Shown here: piece after piece, positions 33,934 to 43,353 of the stretch | How the letters are laid out: the number at the start of each line of letters is the position of its first letter | How positions within the stretch are numbered: position 1 is the first letter of the stretch | NCBI RefSeq assembly: GCF_019511645.1 | Contig: NZ_JAEUAX010000013.1 | Location: forward strand, 32,749-96,748 | Direction: 5' to 3' | Source of the DNA: Microbacterium ureisolvens | Lineage (GTDB): Bacteria; Actinomycetota; Actinomycetes; Actinomycetales; Microbacteriaceae | DNA length: 64,000 nt | The notes under the pieces: model-generated | What the model saw: the letters and a program-made list of their open reading frames with translations, nothing else | What the model was told of the DNA's origin: nothing | Database searches by the model: none | Translations under genes and position numbers: made by a program

Positions 33934-35079
33934 TCAGGCCGCCGGTACGATGACCGGCTTGATGATGTCGTCGAGCTTCGACGAGAAGATGTGGTAGCCC
34001 TCTGCGATGTGGTCGAGCGGGATGCGGTGGGTGATGAGCTCGCTGGGCCGCAGGTGGCCGGCGCGGATGTGTTCGAACAGTCGCGGCCACTGACGCTTGA
34101 CGGGCGCCTGGTTCATCCGCAGCGTGAGGCCCTTGTTCATCGCGTCACCGAAGCGGACCGCGCTGAACATCGGACCGTACGCCCCCATCACCGACACGGT
34201 GCCGCCCTTGCGCACCGAGTCGATTGCCCAGTTCAGGGCGACCGGCGAGCCGCCCTGCAGCTTGAGCTTGGCGGAGGTGACGTGCTGCATCACGTGCCCG
34301 TCGGCTTCGGCGCCGACGGCGTCGACGGCGACATCGGCCCCAAGCCCGCCCGTCATGTTCTTCAACTCGCGCACGATGTCCCCCACCTGGGAGAACGCGA
34401 CCGTCTCGGCGAGCGCGAACTCCTGCGCCTTCCGGAGGCGGTAGTCCAGGTGGTCGACCACGATCACGCGACCCGCGCCCATCAGCCAGCAGGAACGGGC
34501 GGCGGCGAGGCCGACAGGGCCGGCGCCGAAGACGACGGCCGTGTCACCCTCCGCGATGTCCGCCAGCTGGGCGCCGAAATAGCCCGTTGAGAATGCGTCG
34601 GTCAGCAGCAGTGCGTCTTCATCCGGGATGTCGTCGGGGATGATCCCCGGTCCGACGTCCGCGAAGGGCACCCGCACCAGCTCGGCCTGACCGCCGTCGT
34701 AGCCGCCCGTCGAATGGGAGTACCCGTAGATGCCGCCGATCGCGGTGGCATTCGGATTGACGTTGTGGCAGTTCGAGAAGAGACCGCGCGCACAGAAGTA
34801 GCACGAGCCGCAGTAGATGTTGAACGGCACCATCACCCGGTCTCCGACCTTCAGGTTCTGCACCGACCCCCCGACCTGCTCCACCCGGCCGATGAACTCG
34901 TGCCCGAACGTGTGGCCCACCCGGGTATCGGGCATCATTCCGTGGTACAGGTGCAGGTCGGATCCACAGATCGCAGCCAGCTCGACGCGCACGATCGCAT
35001 CATTCGGATGCTCGATCTTCGGCTCGGGCTTGCTCTCTGCACGGACCTTGTACGGTCCGCGATACGTCATCGCCTTCAT
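33934..35079 (-). CDS. Zinc-dependent alcohol dehydrogenase, glutathione-independent formaldehyde dehydrogenase-like
   Basis: 381 residues. Catalytic zinc ligands are in ICGSDLHLYHG and GHEFIGRVE. The structural-zinc loop CGSCYFCARGLFSNC is complete. NAD(P) is bound at VVFGAGPVGLAAARS. The long chain and the YSHSTGGYDGGQAE segment resemble the class of MDR enzymes annotated as glutathione-independent formaldehyde dehydrogenases. ATG 35079 has gggagg upstream. A small membrane protein follows. Confidence 0.85.
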   Translation of the reverse strand: MKAMTYRGPYKVRAESKPEPKIEHPNDAIVRVELAAICGSDLHLYHGMMPDTRVGHTFGHEFIGRVEQVGGSVQNLKVGDRVMVPFNIYCGSCYFCARGLFSNCHNVNPNATAIGGIYGYSHSTGGYDGGQAELVRVPFADVGPGIIPDDIPDEDALLLTDAFSTGYFGAQLADIAEGDTAVVFGAGPVGLAAARSCWLMGAGRVIVVDHLDYRLRKAQEFALAETVAFSQVGDIVRELKNMTGGLGADVAVDAVGAEADGHVMQHVTSAKLKLQGGSPVALNWAIDSVRKGGTVSVMGAYGPMFSAVRFGDAMNKGLTLRMNQAPVKRQWPRLFEHIRAGHLRPSELITHRIPLDHIAEGYHIFSSKLDDIIKPVIVPAA

Positions 35080-35302
35080 GTGCGCCTCCCGGTGTTTCCC
35101 GACACCATGCGAGGTCGTCGCCGAATCACGGAGGGGGTTGCGCTCGAGGCGACGACCTGCCATGCACGTGCGGCGCCGGGTCGCCCTCGCGCCCGGACGC
35201 AGGGTCGGCCGTGGCGGTGGACACGCCGGACCGCGGCATCCGTTCGCGGCGTGTCGTCGAAGAGCTCCGATTCTGTTCCGCGTGACGCGGGAGGCGAGCG
35301 CG

Positions 35303-36604
35303 TCAGCCGCGGAAGTACGCCTCCGCGACCCGCGCCAGGTCCCACAGGTCGCTGACGCCGGCGAGCTCGCGGGCGGAGTGCATCGAGAGGATCGGGATGC
35401 CGACGTCCACCGTGCGGATGCCCAGGCGCGTCGCGGTGATCGGGCCGATCGTCGACCCGCACGGCACCGCGTTGTTCGAGACGAACTCCTGGCCGGTCAC
35501 CCCGGCCGCCGCGCACCAGCCGTTCCAGGCGGCAGCGCCCGCGGCATCCGTCGCGTAGCGCTGGTTGGCATTGATCTTGAGGATGGGGCCCGAGCCGAGC
35601 ACCGGCTGCACGACGGGGTCGTGCTTGTCGGCGTAGTTCGGGTGCACGGAATGGCCGACATCGCTCGAGACGCACCACGACGCGGCGAGGGCGCGCAGCT
35701 GCTGCTCGCGATCCGCACCGAGCGACAGCCACAGCCGCTCGAGCACATCGGCGAGGAAGGGACCGGCCGCACCCGAGCGGGTGCCCGAGCCGACCTCCTC
35801 GTGATCGAAGACGGCGAGCATCGCGATGTGATCGGCGTCGTGGCCGTCGGCGGCGCGCTCGAGCGCGACGACGCCGGCGTGCACCGAGGCGAGGTCGTCG
35901 AGGCGGCCCGACGCGAAGAAGACGTCGTCGCGGCCGAAGACCGCCCCCCGCGCGGCGTCGGCGGTCACGATGTCGTAGCCGCGGATGCGCGCCGCGTCGA
36001 CGCCCGCCTCGCGGGCGAGCTCGCCGAGGATGTCGGCGGACTCCGCCTCGCCGAGGCCCCACACCGGCTGCGTCTGCGACTGCTTGTCGAGGGCGAGGTG
36101 GTCGTTCACCTCGCGGTCGAGGTGGATCGCGAGCTGCGGCAGCCGCAGCAACGGCCCGGTGGCTGCGAGCACGCTCGTGCCGTCGTCCAGCACGAGGCGG
36201 CCCGCCAGGCGGAGCTCGCGGTCGAGCCAGGAGTTCAGGAGCGGGCCGCCGTAGATCTCCACACCCGCCTGCAGCCAGCCGAGCTTGCCGGTCGTCGGCT
36301 TCGGCTTGAGCTTGAATGCCGGCGAGTCGCTGTGCGCGCCGAAGATGCGCACACCGGTCGACGCGGTCGCAGCCTCGGGCACGACCCAGGCGATCGCCGC
36401 GCCGTCGCGCACCACCACGTAGCTCCCACCGGTCGGTGCCGGCCATCCGGCCGCCTCGTCGAGACGGACGAACCCCGCGTTCTCCAGGCGGCGCGCGACC
36501 TCGGCGGCTGCGTGGAAGCTCGACGGCGACGCCGCCACGAACGCGGCGAGATCATCGGCGTGCGCAAGGGCGGCGGGGCGGGCGGGAGCGGTGGACGAGG
36601 GCAC
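35303..36604 (-). CDS. M18-family aminopeptidase
   Basis: 433 residues. Metal and active-site motifs are GAHSDSPAFKLKPKP, DHEEVGSGTRSGA and ILSMHSARELAGV, in the order of aspartyl aminopeptidases (M18, probably dizinc, large tetrahedral oligomer). It trims acidic N-terminal residues from peptides in the cytoplasm. The GTG at 36604 has aggagg at proper distance and gives the usual family length. Confidence 0.9.
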   Translation of the reverse strand: MPSSTAPARPAALAHADDLAAFVAASPSSFHAAAEVARRLENAGFVRLDEAAGWPAPTGGSYVVVRDGAAIAWVVPEAATASTGVRIFGAHSDSPAFKLKPKPTTGKLGWLQAGVEIYGGPLLNSWLDRELRLAGRLVLDDGTSVLAATGPLLRLPQLAIHLDREVNDHLALDKQSQTQPVWGLGEAESADILGELAREAGVDAARIRGYDIVTADAARGAVFGRDDVFFASGRLDDLASVHAGVVALERAADGHDADHIAMLAVFDHEEVGSGTRSGAAGPFLADVLERLWLSLGADREQQLRALAASWCVSSDVGHSVHPNYADKHDPVVQPVLGSGPILKINANQRYATDAAGAAAWNGWCAAAGVTGQEFVSNNAVPCGSTIGPITATRLGIRTVDVGIPILSMHSARELAGVSDLWDLARVAEAYFRG

Positions 36605-36853
36605 GGATGAGCCTCCTGTGTGATGGCCGTCGAGTGCTTCGATCGTAGTTCGGAGGACCTTCACAGCCGGTGCGCCGGGGCCGGATCCGAGCTCTTGATC
36701 TGGCCTTTTCACGCTTTCCGCTCACACGTAACGTCCAGGTAACGCACCGGAAGCGTCCAGAAACGCCCGGGAGACTCGGGGACTTGTGCCCGCCCGAACG
36801 GTCACCACGCGCCGCCCGATGGCGCATTTCGCTGATACGGAACCCGGTCTTAC

Positions 36854-37831
36854 ATGCGCTCCCACACGTCGTCTTCGCCCGCCCGCCGCACTCTCCGCCG
36901 CGCCGAACGCCGACTCCGCCGCCGACCGGTGCTGGTCGCCGCGACGCTCGCGGTCGGCGTGCTGGCCACCGCCGCGTTCAGCACGGCCACTCCCGCCTCG
37001 CAGGCCGAAGCATCCGGTCCGTTGACGAATTTCGCGCTGGCAGCCTACTCCCCCGCCTCCGTCACGACCGACACCACCGTGGCACCGACCGGCATCGAGA
37101 AGACCGTCGCCGACGCCGATGCCGCGATCGCCGCGGCATCCACGGTGGCATCGGACATCGCCGCCTCCGGTCTTGACGTCGGCACGCCCGACACGACCGT
37201 CGACACCGCCGAACTGGAGGACGCGGTGGCGCAGCTGGAGCGCGCACAGTCGCTCCCCGCCCAGTACACTACGGAGGTCACCGATGCCGTGACCGCCCTC
37301 ACCGCGTCGGTCACCGAGCAGGCGCAGGGCCTGCGGGGCATGCTCGACGCCGCGATCGCCCTCAAGGCGCAGCGCGAGGCGGAGGAGAAGGCCCGCAAGG
37401 AGGCCGAGGCCGCTGCCGCCGCCAAGGCCGCCGAAGAGGCTGCCGCGGCCGCGAAGAAGTCGACGCCGCGTTCGTCCGGCGGCGGCGCGCCCGTGTTCGC
37501 GACCGGAGGCGCCGTGGGCGGCACCAGCCCGGCCGACGCGCAGGCGACCGCCCGCTCGATGATCGGCGGCTACGGCTGGGGCGACGACCAGTTCGGCTGC
37601 CTCGTGTCGCTGTGGAACAAGGAGTCGGGCTGGAACTACCAGGCCTACAACCGCTCGAGCGGCGCCTACGGCATCCCGCAGGCCCTGCCCGGCAGCAAGA
37701 TGGGCAGCGCCGGCGCCGACTGGCAGACGAACCCCGCGACGCAGATCGCCTGGGGCCTCGGCTACATCTCAGGGCGCTATGGCAGCCCGTGTGGCGCGTG
37801 GAGTCACTCGCAGTCCACCGGCTGGTACTGA
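36854..37831 (+). CDS. Secreted transglycosylase-like protein
   Basis: 325 residues. A very basic start (RRTLRRAERRLRRRP) precedes a signal anchor (about 26-45). A long Ala-rich helical part (about 80-200, EEKARKEAEAAAAAKAAEEAAAA in parts) is probably a coiled coil. The C-terminal 85 residues form a small lysozyme-like/SLT domain: CLVSLWNKESGWNYQAYNRSSGAYGIPQALPG (Glu in NKESGW is the probable acid; described in parts). It likely cuts or remodels peptidoglycan outside the cell. A 17-bp terminator follows. Confidence 0.85.
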   Translation: MRSHTSSSPARRTLRRAERRLRRRPVLVAATLAVGVLATAAFSTATPASQAEASGPLTNFALAAYSPASVTTDTTVAPTGIEKTVADADAAIAAASTVASDIAASGLDVGTPDTTVDTAELEDAVAQLERAQSLPAQYTTEVTDAVTALTASVTEQAQGLRGMLDAAIALKAQREAEEKARKEAEAAAAAKAAEEAAAAAKKSTPRSSGGGAPVFATGGAVGGTSPADAQATARSMIGGYGWGDDQFGCLVSLWNKESGWNYQAYNRSSGAYGIPQALPGSKMGSAGADWQTNPATQIAWGLGYISGRYGSPCGAWSHSQSTGWY

Positions 37832-37879
37832 TCGGCGCCGCGAGCGCCCCGTCCACCATGGCGCTCGCCTGACCGCCTC

Positions 37880-37916
37880 GGAGAGGGCACGTCCAGACTC
37901 TGGACGTGCCCTCTCC
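37880..37916 (+). terminator. Strong terminator hairpin
   Basis: A perfect 17-bp stem (37880-37896 and 37900-37916) with a 3-base loop follows the transglycosylase-like gene. Confidence 0.8.
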
Positions 37917-37944
37917 GTCGTCTTCTGACCGCAACGCGCGAGAC

Positions 37945-38085
37945 TCAGGCGACGCGGAGGATCTTCTCCATCGACTTGCTACGTGCAAGCTCGTCCACGA
38001 GCTTGTCGAGGTACCGGATCTTCTGCATCAGCGGATCCTCGATCTCCTCGGCCGCATGCGGCAGATGACGCCCGCGCTAAGACCG
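37945..38085 (-). pseudogene. DUF2200 fragment, C-terminal end only
   Basis: The minus strand reads EEIEDPLMQKIRYLDKLVDELA...MEKILRVA and stop, the characteristic end of DUF2200 proteins (about 110-120 residues when whole). Upstream, GVIC continues in another frame, and the N-terminal half is gone. It is a decayed remnant. Confidence 0.65.
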
Positions 38086-38145
38086 GACGGATGCCTCGAC
38101 CCATGCCATCGAGTGGCGGCGATGTCGGCGAGCGCCGACGAAGAA

Positions 38146-38182
38146 GATGGTCCCGGTGGGTTGCCCTCCCACCGGGACCATC
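38146..38182 (-). terminator. Orphan terminator hairpin
   Basis: A perfect 15-bp stem (38146-38160 and 38168-38182) with a 7-base loop. No intact gene ends next to it, so it probably served a gene that has been deleted. Confidence 0.65.
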
Positions 38183-38337
38183 ACGCGTTGGCGGGAGACG
38201 GTACGGCGACCCGAACGCCGAAGCTCGACCGCTACGCGCTGAACAACGTGTGTTGCTCCGCCAGGTTAGGTCGCGCATCCCCCTCCGTCTGCCTGTTGAC
38301 AGGGCGTGCGCCCAACTGATAGCCCGCGGTCCCGCGC

Positions 38338-39297
38338 TCAGTCCGCGCCGACCGCGACCACGACCTTGCCGAGCGCGCGGCCCTCGCCATGCCACCTGAG
38401 CGCCTCGGGCACCTGCTCGAGGGGGAAGACACGGTCGATGTGCACCTGCACCTCCCCCGCCGCGCAGCGCTCGGCGACGGGCACGAACGCCGAAGGACCC
38501 TGGCGCACGAACAGCACCCCGAGCCGCCTGCCGGTGACGGCTCCGAGGAGCGCGCCGGCGGTCAGCATCCGTATCAGCGCTCGTCCCGTGCCACCGACCA
38601 TCACGCACCGGCCGCCCCTCACGAGCGCGCGTGCGTAGGCGAACACCGAACGGCGGGCGACCAGGTCCACGATGAGCTCGTAGGGGCCGCGACGGGTGAA
38701 GTCCTCACGTCGGTAGTCGATGACCTCGTCCGCCCCGAGCGCGCGGAGGAAGTCGAGCTTGCCGGCGTTGTCGACCGCCGTCACGTGGACGCCCTTGTGC
38801 GCCGCGAGCTGAAGCGCGAGAGCGCCCGAGCCTCCGCCGGCGCCGTTGAGCAGCATCCGTGTTCCGGGTTCCGCCAGCGCGACGGCGTGCGTCGCGATCG
38901 CGGACGCCTGCGGAAGCGCGGATGCCTCGGCGAACGACAGCGGCGCCGGCTTCGCGGCCAGCGCGGACTCGGGCACGGCCACGAACTCGGCGAACCCGCC
39001 GTACCGGGGCATGATGTCGCCGAACACCTCGTCGCCGATCGCGAACCGCCTCGCGCCTTCACCGAGGGCAGCGACCCGCCCGGCGATATCCGAGCCCAGG
39101 ATCCGCCGCCGCGGCCGCAACAGCCCGCCCAGCCGGGCGTAGGCGGGAGTGCCGCGCAGCGCTTCCCAGTCCGAGAGGTTGACCGACGTCGCGACGACCT
39201 CGACGAGCACCTCGCCGGCCCCCGGCACAGGCTGCGGAACGTCGCGCACACGGAGCTGGTCGGGCGACCCGTACCGCTCGTACACGACCGCACGCAT
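38338..39297 (-). CDS. Quinone oxidoreductase-like MDR alcohol dehydrogenase
   Basis: 319 residues without zinc-binding cysteines. Features are VVATSVNLSDWEALRG, ILGSDIAGRVAALGEGARRF, and the NADPH site LLNGAGGGSGALALQLA. This is the zeta-crystallin/quinone reductase branch of the MDR family. It reduces quinones or enones with NADPH. ATG 39297. Confidence 0.85.
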   Translation of the reverse strand: MRAVVYERYGSPDQLRVRDVPQPVPGAGEVLVEVVATSVNLSDWEALRGTPAYARLGGLLRPRRRILGSDIAGRVAALGEGARRFAIGDEVFGDIMPRYGGFAEFVAVPESALAAKPAPLSFAEASALPQASAIATHAVALAEPGTRMLLNGAGGGSGALALQLAAHKGVHVTAVDNAGKLDFLRALGADEVIDYRREDFTRRGPYELIVDLVARRSVFAYARALVRGGRCVMVGGTGRALIRMLTAGALLGAVTGRRLGVLFVRQGPSAFVPVAERCAAGEVQVHIDRVFPLEQVPEALRWHGEGRALGKVVVAVGAD

Positions 39298-39363
39298 GCC
39301 TCACATCGTCGCGGGTGCGCCCCCTCGCGCGCAACGGCCGGCGGGCCGCGCGTTGCCTGCCGT

Positions 39364-41382
39364 TCAGCCCCCGGTGCCGGGAGGCAGCAGCGGCCGCAGC
39401 GCATGGCCGAGCACATCGGCCATGTCGGCGCTGAGCTGCGCGGTCAGGTGGTGGGAGTCTCGGTACACGAGTGTGTTGCCGATGATCGGCGGGCATGCGT
39501 CGGCGTCGCAGAGATACTCGTTGAGATCGATGAGCGGGACGCCGCGCGTGGCCGTGGCCGTCACCTCGCCCTCGCGTGCCGGGCCCGAGAGCGCGACGGA
39601 GCGCGGCTGCGCACAGGCCTCGGCGTCGGACAGATGCGCCGACAGGCAGGGCGCCGGGTCCTCCCTCATGTCGGGGGTGTCGGCCATCATCGCGACGGGC
39701 GCCTCGATCTCGTCGAGGGTGCGTCCGAAGGCCGCCGCCCAGGTCTTCGCATCGTCATCGATGCCCGCGGCCAGCTCCGGGTCGGTGAAGGTCGCGAGCA
39801 GCACCAGTGCGGGCGGCGAGTCGTTGATGCGGTCGATCACGGCGTCTCGCCAATCGGGGCACTGCGGGTAAGGCGCGCCCCGACGGAGCGACTCGATGTC
39901 GGCAGCGGGACACGAGCTCTTCGTGTGGACCTCCACCGAGTACCCGGCAGACCGGGCGAAAGCCTCGAGCGCAGGGAACCACTGCGCCGCGTGCGAATCG
40001 CCCAGGAGCAGGATGCGCGGAGCCGTGGGGTCCCCGTAGAGGCAGCCCTCGGCATCCGTAGCGGCGACGCTGCGCATGCAGCCGTCCTCGTAGAGCTCAG
40101 GAAGACTTTCGCGCGCGTCCCTGAGCGCGGGCGCCAGATTGTCGGGCACGAAGTCGGTGCCTCGCGGGGCGTCGACGATGACGGTGCTCGACGCCGCGCG
40201 CTCCGCGTGCAGCGAGCGCGTGTCGACCACGGCGTACGCGGCGCTCGCGAGGCCCAGGCACGCGAGCGATCCGGCGAGCGCGCCGGCCAGGGTGACGCGT
40301 GCGCGCCGCCTCGTGAGCAGCGGCGCCCGGCGCATCGGATCCTCGACGAACCGGTACAGCAGCCACGCCACGGGCACGCACGCGACCGCGATGCCGAGCG
40401 TCGTCCACAGGGGCAGCTCCCCCGGAAGCGCGGTGCCGGGCAGCACGATCGCCGGCCAGTGCACGAGATACAGCGAGTACGAGATCGTCCCGATGAACAC
40501 CATGCTGCGGGTCGACAGCATCCGTGTCGGTCCGCGCCGCGTCTCGCCCGCCGCGATCACGGCGGCCGTGCCCACCACGGGCAGCGCCGCCGCCGCGCCG
40601 GGGAAGAGCGTTTCGGACGAGAAGAGGAAGACGGATGCCGCCACCGCGACGATCCCCGCCCACCCGAGGAGCGCGGCCCACCGCTCCCGCACGATTCCGG
40701 CTCTCCTCTGCAACAGCACGGCGACGAGCCCGCCCATGCCGAGCTCCCACGCGCGCGACGGCAGCGAGAAGAACGCCCACGGCTGCGCCGCGAACGTGAG
40801 CCACACGCACAGCGCGAACGAGGCGGCGACCAGGCCGACGAGCACGGCGATCAGTGCTCGTCGCGAGCGGACCAGCACCCACACCAGGGCGAGCAGCGCC
40901 GGCCACAGGAGGTAGAACTGCTCTTCGACTCCCAGCGACCAGTAGTGCTGGAACAGGGACGGATTGGAGGACTCGGCCAGGTAGTCCGAGTCCGCGGACG
41001 CGAAGAAGTAGTTCGGCGCGTACAGCGCCGTGGCGACGGCCGCCGCCCACAGGTCTCGCATGAGCAGCGGCGGGTACCAGATGAGCGCCGCCGCGACCGA
41101 GAGGACGAGCACGACGAAGGACGCCGGCAGGATGCGGCGCACCCGTCGGGCATAGAAGTCCCCGAACCTCAGCCGACCATGGCTCTCGAGCTGTCCGAGG
41201 AGATGGGACGTGATGAGGAAGCCCGAGATGACGAAGAAGACGTCCACGCCGACGTAGCCGCCCGGCAGGAAGGGGAGGCCGGCGTGATACAGCAGCACCG
41301 CACCGACCGCGATCGCACGCAGTCCTTGGATATCGGCGCGGAAACCCGAGTGGTCGGGCTGGGCGCTGGCTCGGTCCACCAC
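39364..41382 (-). CDS. OafA-type acyltransferase with SGNH domain
   Basis: About 672 residues (GTG 41382; a second GTG at 41379 and other starts are possible). The acyltransferase-3 membrane domain fills residues 10-370 (DIQGLRAIAVGAVLLYHAG, VFFVISGFLITSHLL, FYARRVRRILPA, YWSLGVEEQFYLLWP). The extracytoplasmic SGNH domain carries ILLLGDSHAAQW and DSHHLT. It O-acetylates cell-surface glycans, taking acyl groups across the membrane. Regions upstream of 41382 in the same frame are not protein-like. Confidence 0.9.
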   Translation of the reverse strand: MVDRASAQPDHSGFRADIQGLRAIAVGAVLLYHAGLPFLPGGYVGVDVFFVISGFLITSHLLGQLESHGRLRFGDFYARRVRRILPASFVVLVLSVAAALIWYPPLLMRDLWAAAVATALYAPNYFFASADSDYLAESSNPSLFQHYWSLGVEEQFYLLWPALLALVWVLVRSRRALIAVLVGLVAASFALCVWLTFAAQPWAFFSLPSRAWELGMGGLVAVLLQRRAGIVRERWAALLGWAGIVAVAASVFLFSSETLFPGAAAALPVVGTAAVIAAGETRRGPTRMLSTRSMVFIGTISYSLYLVHWPAIVLPGTALPGELPLWTTLGIAVACVPVAWLLYRFVEDPMRRAPLLTRRRARVTLAGALAGSLACLGLASAAYAVVDTRSLHAERAASSTVIVDAPRGTDFVPDNLAPALRDARESLPELYEDGCMRSVAATDAEGCLYGDPTAPRILLLGDSHAAQWFPALEAFARSAGYSVEVHTKSSCPAADIESLRRGAPYPQCPDWRDAVIDRINDSPPALVLLATFTDPELAAGIDDDAKTWAAAFGRTLDEIEAPVAMMADTPDMREDPAPCLSAHLSDAEACAQPRSVALSGPAREGEVTATATRGVPLIDLNEYLCDADACPPIIGNTLVYRDSHHLTAQLSADMADVLGHALRPLLPPGTGG

Positions 41383-41467
41383 TCCAGTGACTCTAGGTCG
41401 GCGATGTGAACGACTGGCAGCCCCTTGACGCACGGCCGCGGGCACCCCACCATTCGGTCCGCAGGAC

Positions 41468-43129
41468 CTACGACACGCGCCCGTCGCCCGGGCGCGCAAC
41501 CCGGAGCCAGCGATAGCCGTAGCCGGGCACCTCGATCTCGACACCGCCCTTCTCGTCGAGCTCGATGCGCTCCGAGCCCAGGAGGTCGACCAGGCACGTT
41601 CCACCGGGTTCGTCGGGCAGCGCAAACCGCGTCGTGGCGGGTACCTCGTCGAAGTTGTGGATCGCCACCAGCCTGCCGACATCGGCGCTGAGCGAGTGCA
41701 CGAGGATGGCGGGCACCGGCTGTTCGAGCGCCTGGAAGGCGCCCCAGCCGAGCTCGGGCGAGATCCGGTAGCGCGACATCAGGTCGCGGAAGAAGTGCAG
41801 CAGGGACTCGCGGTCCTTGATCTGGTCGGCGGCGTTGACATGCTCGGGGGCGTAGCCGTCGCCCGGTGGGCGAGCGACCAGCCGCGAGGGCGGTGCGGAC
41901 GAGAAGCCGCCGTTCTTCTCGCCCGTCCACTGCATCGGCGTGCGGACGGCGAGACGGCCGGGGATCTCGGCGTTCTCGCCCATCCCGATCTCCTCGCCGT
42001 AGAACAGCACCGGCGTTCCGGGCAGTGTGAACAGCAGACTGTAGGCCATGCGGATACGTCGGGGGTCCCCCAGCATCGGCGGCAGGCGGCGCGTGATCCC
42101 CCGGCCGTAGACGCGCTGGCCTTCGTCGGGCGCGAATGCCGAGAACACCTCCTCGCGCTCCGCGTCCGACAGCTTGTCGAGCGTCAGCTCGTCGTGATTG
42201 CGCAGGAAGTTGGCCCACTGCACGTCCTCAGGGAGGACGGGGCGCGACGTCAGCGCCTCGATGAGCGGCGCCGGGTCCTTGCGCGCCAGCGACAGGTAGA
42301 ACGCCTGCATCCCGATGAAGTCGAACTGCATCGACAACTCGTTCACCTCCGGGCCGCCGAAGTACTGCACCTGCTGGTCGTACGGCAGGTTCACTTCGCC
42401 GAGCAGGATCGCCTCGCTCGAGCGCCGCTGCAGGAACCGCCGGAAGTCTCGCAGCAGCTCGTGCGGGTCCGGGATCCGCGCCCCCTGCGGCATCTCGAGG
42501 AAGAAGGGCACCGCGTCGACGCGGAAGCCCGCGACACCGAGCTGCAGCCAGAAGCCGATGACCCGCGCGAGCTCGTCGCGCACCGCGGGGTTGGCGATGT
42601 TGAGGTCGGGCTGGTGCTCGTAGAAGCTGTGCTGGTACCACTGGCCCGACGCCTCGTCCTTGGTCCAGATGCCTTTCGCCTCGCCCGGGAACACGGTGTT
42701 CTTCTGACCCCTCGGCGGCGGGTCGTCACGCCACACGTAGTAGTCCCGGTAGGGGGAGTTCACGCTCCGCTTCGCCTTCAGGAACCAGGGATGCCGGTCG
42801 GACGTGTGGTTGACGACGAGGTCGACGATCACGCGCATGCCGCGGTCGTTCGCCGTGCGGATCACCTCGACGAGCTCGCCGTGGTTGCCCAGCCGAGGAT
42901 CGACGCCGTAGAAGTCGGTGATGTCGTAGCCGTCGTCGCGGTCCGGCGTCGGATAGAAGGGCATGAGCCACAGGCACGTCACGCCGAGCTGCGCGAGGTA
43001 GTCGATGCGCTGTGCGAGGCCCTGCATGTCGCCCGTTCCGTCGCCGTCGGAGTCCATGAAGGTCTCCACGTCGAGGCAGTACACGATGGCGCTCTTCCAC
43101 CACAGGTCGCTCGTGTCGGTGATCTTCAT
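41468..43129 (-). CDS. GH13 alpha-glucosidase/trehalose synthase-like enzyme
   Basis: 553 residues. Catalytic regions are VDLVVNHTSDRHPWF, GFRVDAVPFF (nucleophile Asp), LLGEVNLP (acid Glu) and FLRNHDELTL (third Asp region). The sequence MQGLAQRIDYLAQLGVTCLWLMPFYPTP and overall layout match the trehalose-synthase (TreS) branch of GH13, which interconverts maltose and trehalose. Substrate is not proven. The ATG at 43129 gives better spacing to ggagg than the ATG at 43132. Confidence 0.85.
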   Translation of the reverse strand: MKITDTSDLWWKSAIVYCLDVETFMDSDGDGTGDMQGLAQRIDYLAQLGVTCLWLMPFYPTPDRDDGYDITDFYGVDPRLGNHGELVEVIRTANDRGMRVIVDLVVNHTSDRHPWFLKAKRSVNSPYRDYYVWRDDPPPRGQKNTVFPGEAKGIWTKDEASGQWYQHSFYEHQPDLNIANPAVRDELARVIGFWLQLGVAGFRVDAVPFFLEMPQGARIPDPHELLRDFRRFLQRRSSEAILLGEVNLPYDQQVQYFGGPEVNELSMQFDFIGMQAFYLSLARKDPAPLIEALTSRPVLPEDVQWANFLRNHDELTLDKLSDAEREEVFSAFAPDEGQRVYGRGITRRLPPMLGDPRRIRMAYSLLFTLPGTPVLFYGEEIGMGENAEIPGRLAVRTPMQWTGEKNGGFSSAPPSRLVARPPGDGYAPEHVNAADQIKDRESLLHFFRDLMSRYRISPELGWGAFQALEQPVPAILVHSLSADVGRLVAIHNFDEVPATTRFALPDEPGGTCLVDLLGSERIELDEKGGVEIEVPGYGYRWLRVARPGDGRVS

Positions 43130-43353
43130 CATGCCTCCTCGAGACGGGGACGGATGCTGCGCGCAGGCGCCACGGGAACGCCTCGTGGACACCACCCGCG
43201 ATTCTTCCGAGCACACGGGACGCCTGGGAGGCCCTTGAGATCGGGCGCCTCGTCGGGTACGCGCGGCTAGAGTCGAAGGGCCGCGCGGGTCGCAGCATCC
43301 ACCCCCATTCCCCTTGCGGGCGCAACGGTGCGCGCACGTTCCGAGGAGCCGCC

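Larger units (their letters stand above)
37917..38337. other. Gene-poor relic zone
   Basis: Apart from the DUF2200 remnant and an isolated terminator hairpin (38146-38182), nothing coding can be supported here. The minus strand just before the hairpin reads FGVRVAVPSPANA and stop, possibly the last residues of another lost gene. Confidence 0.5.

Noticed and set aside
37906..38319. Plus-strand frame across the relic zone
   Set aside because: It crosses two strong hairpins and has no recognisable protein features.
38389..41409. Very long open frame on the plus strand (about 1000 codons)
   Set aside because: It lies antisense to the quinone oxidoreductase and acyltransferase genes, has a random basic composition, and results from few stops at high GC.
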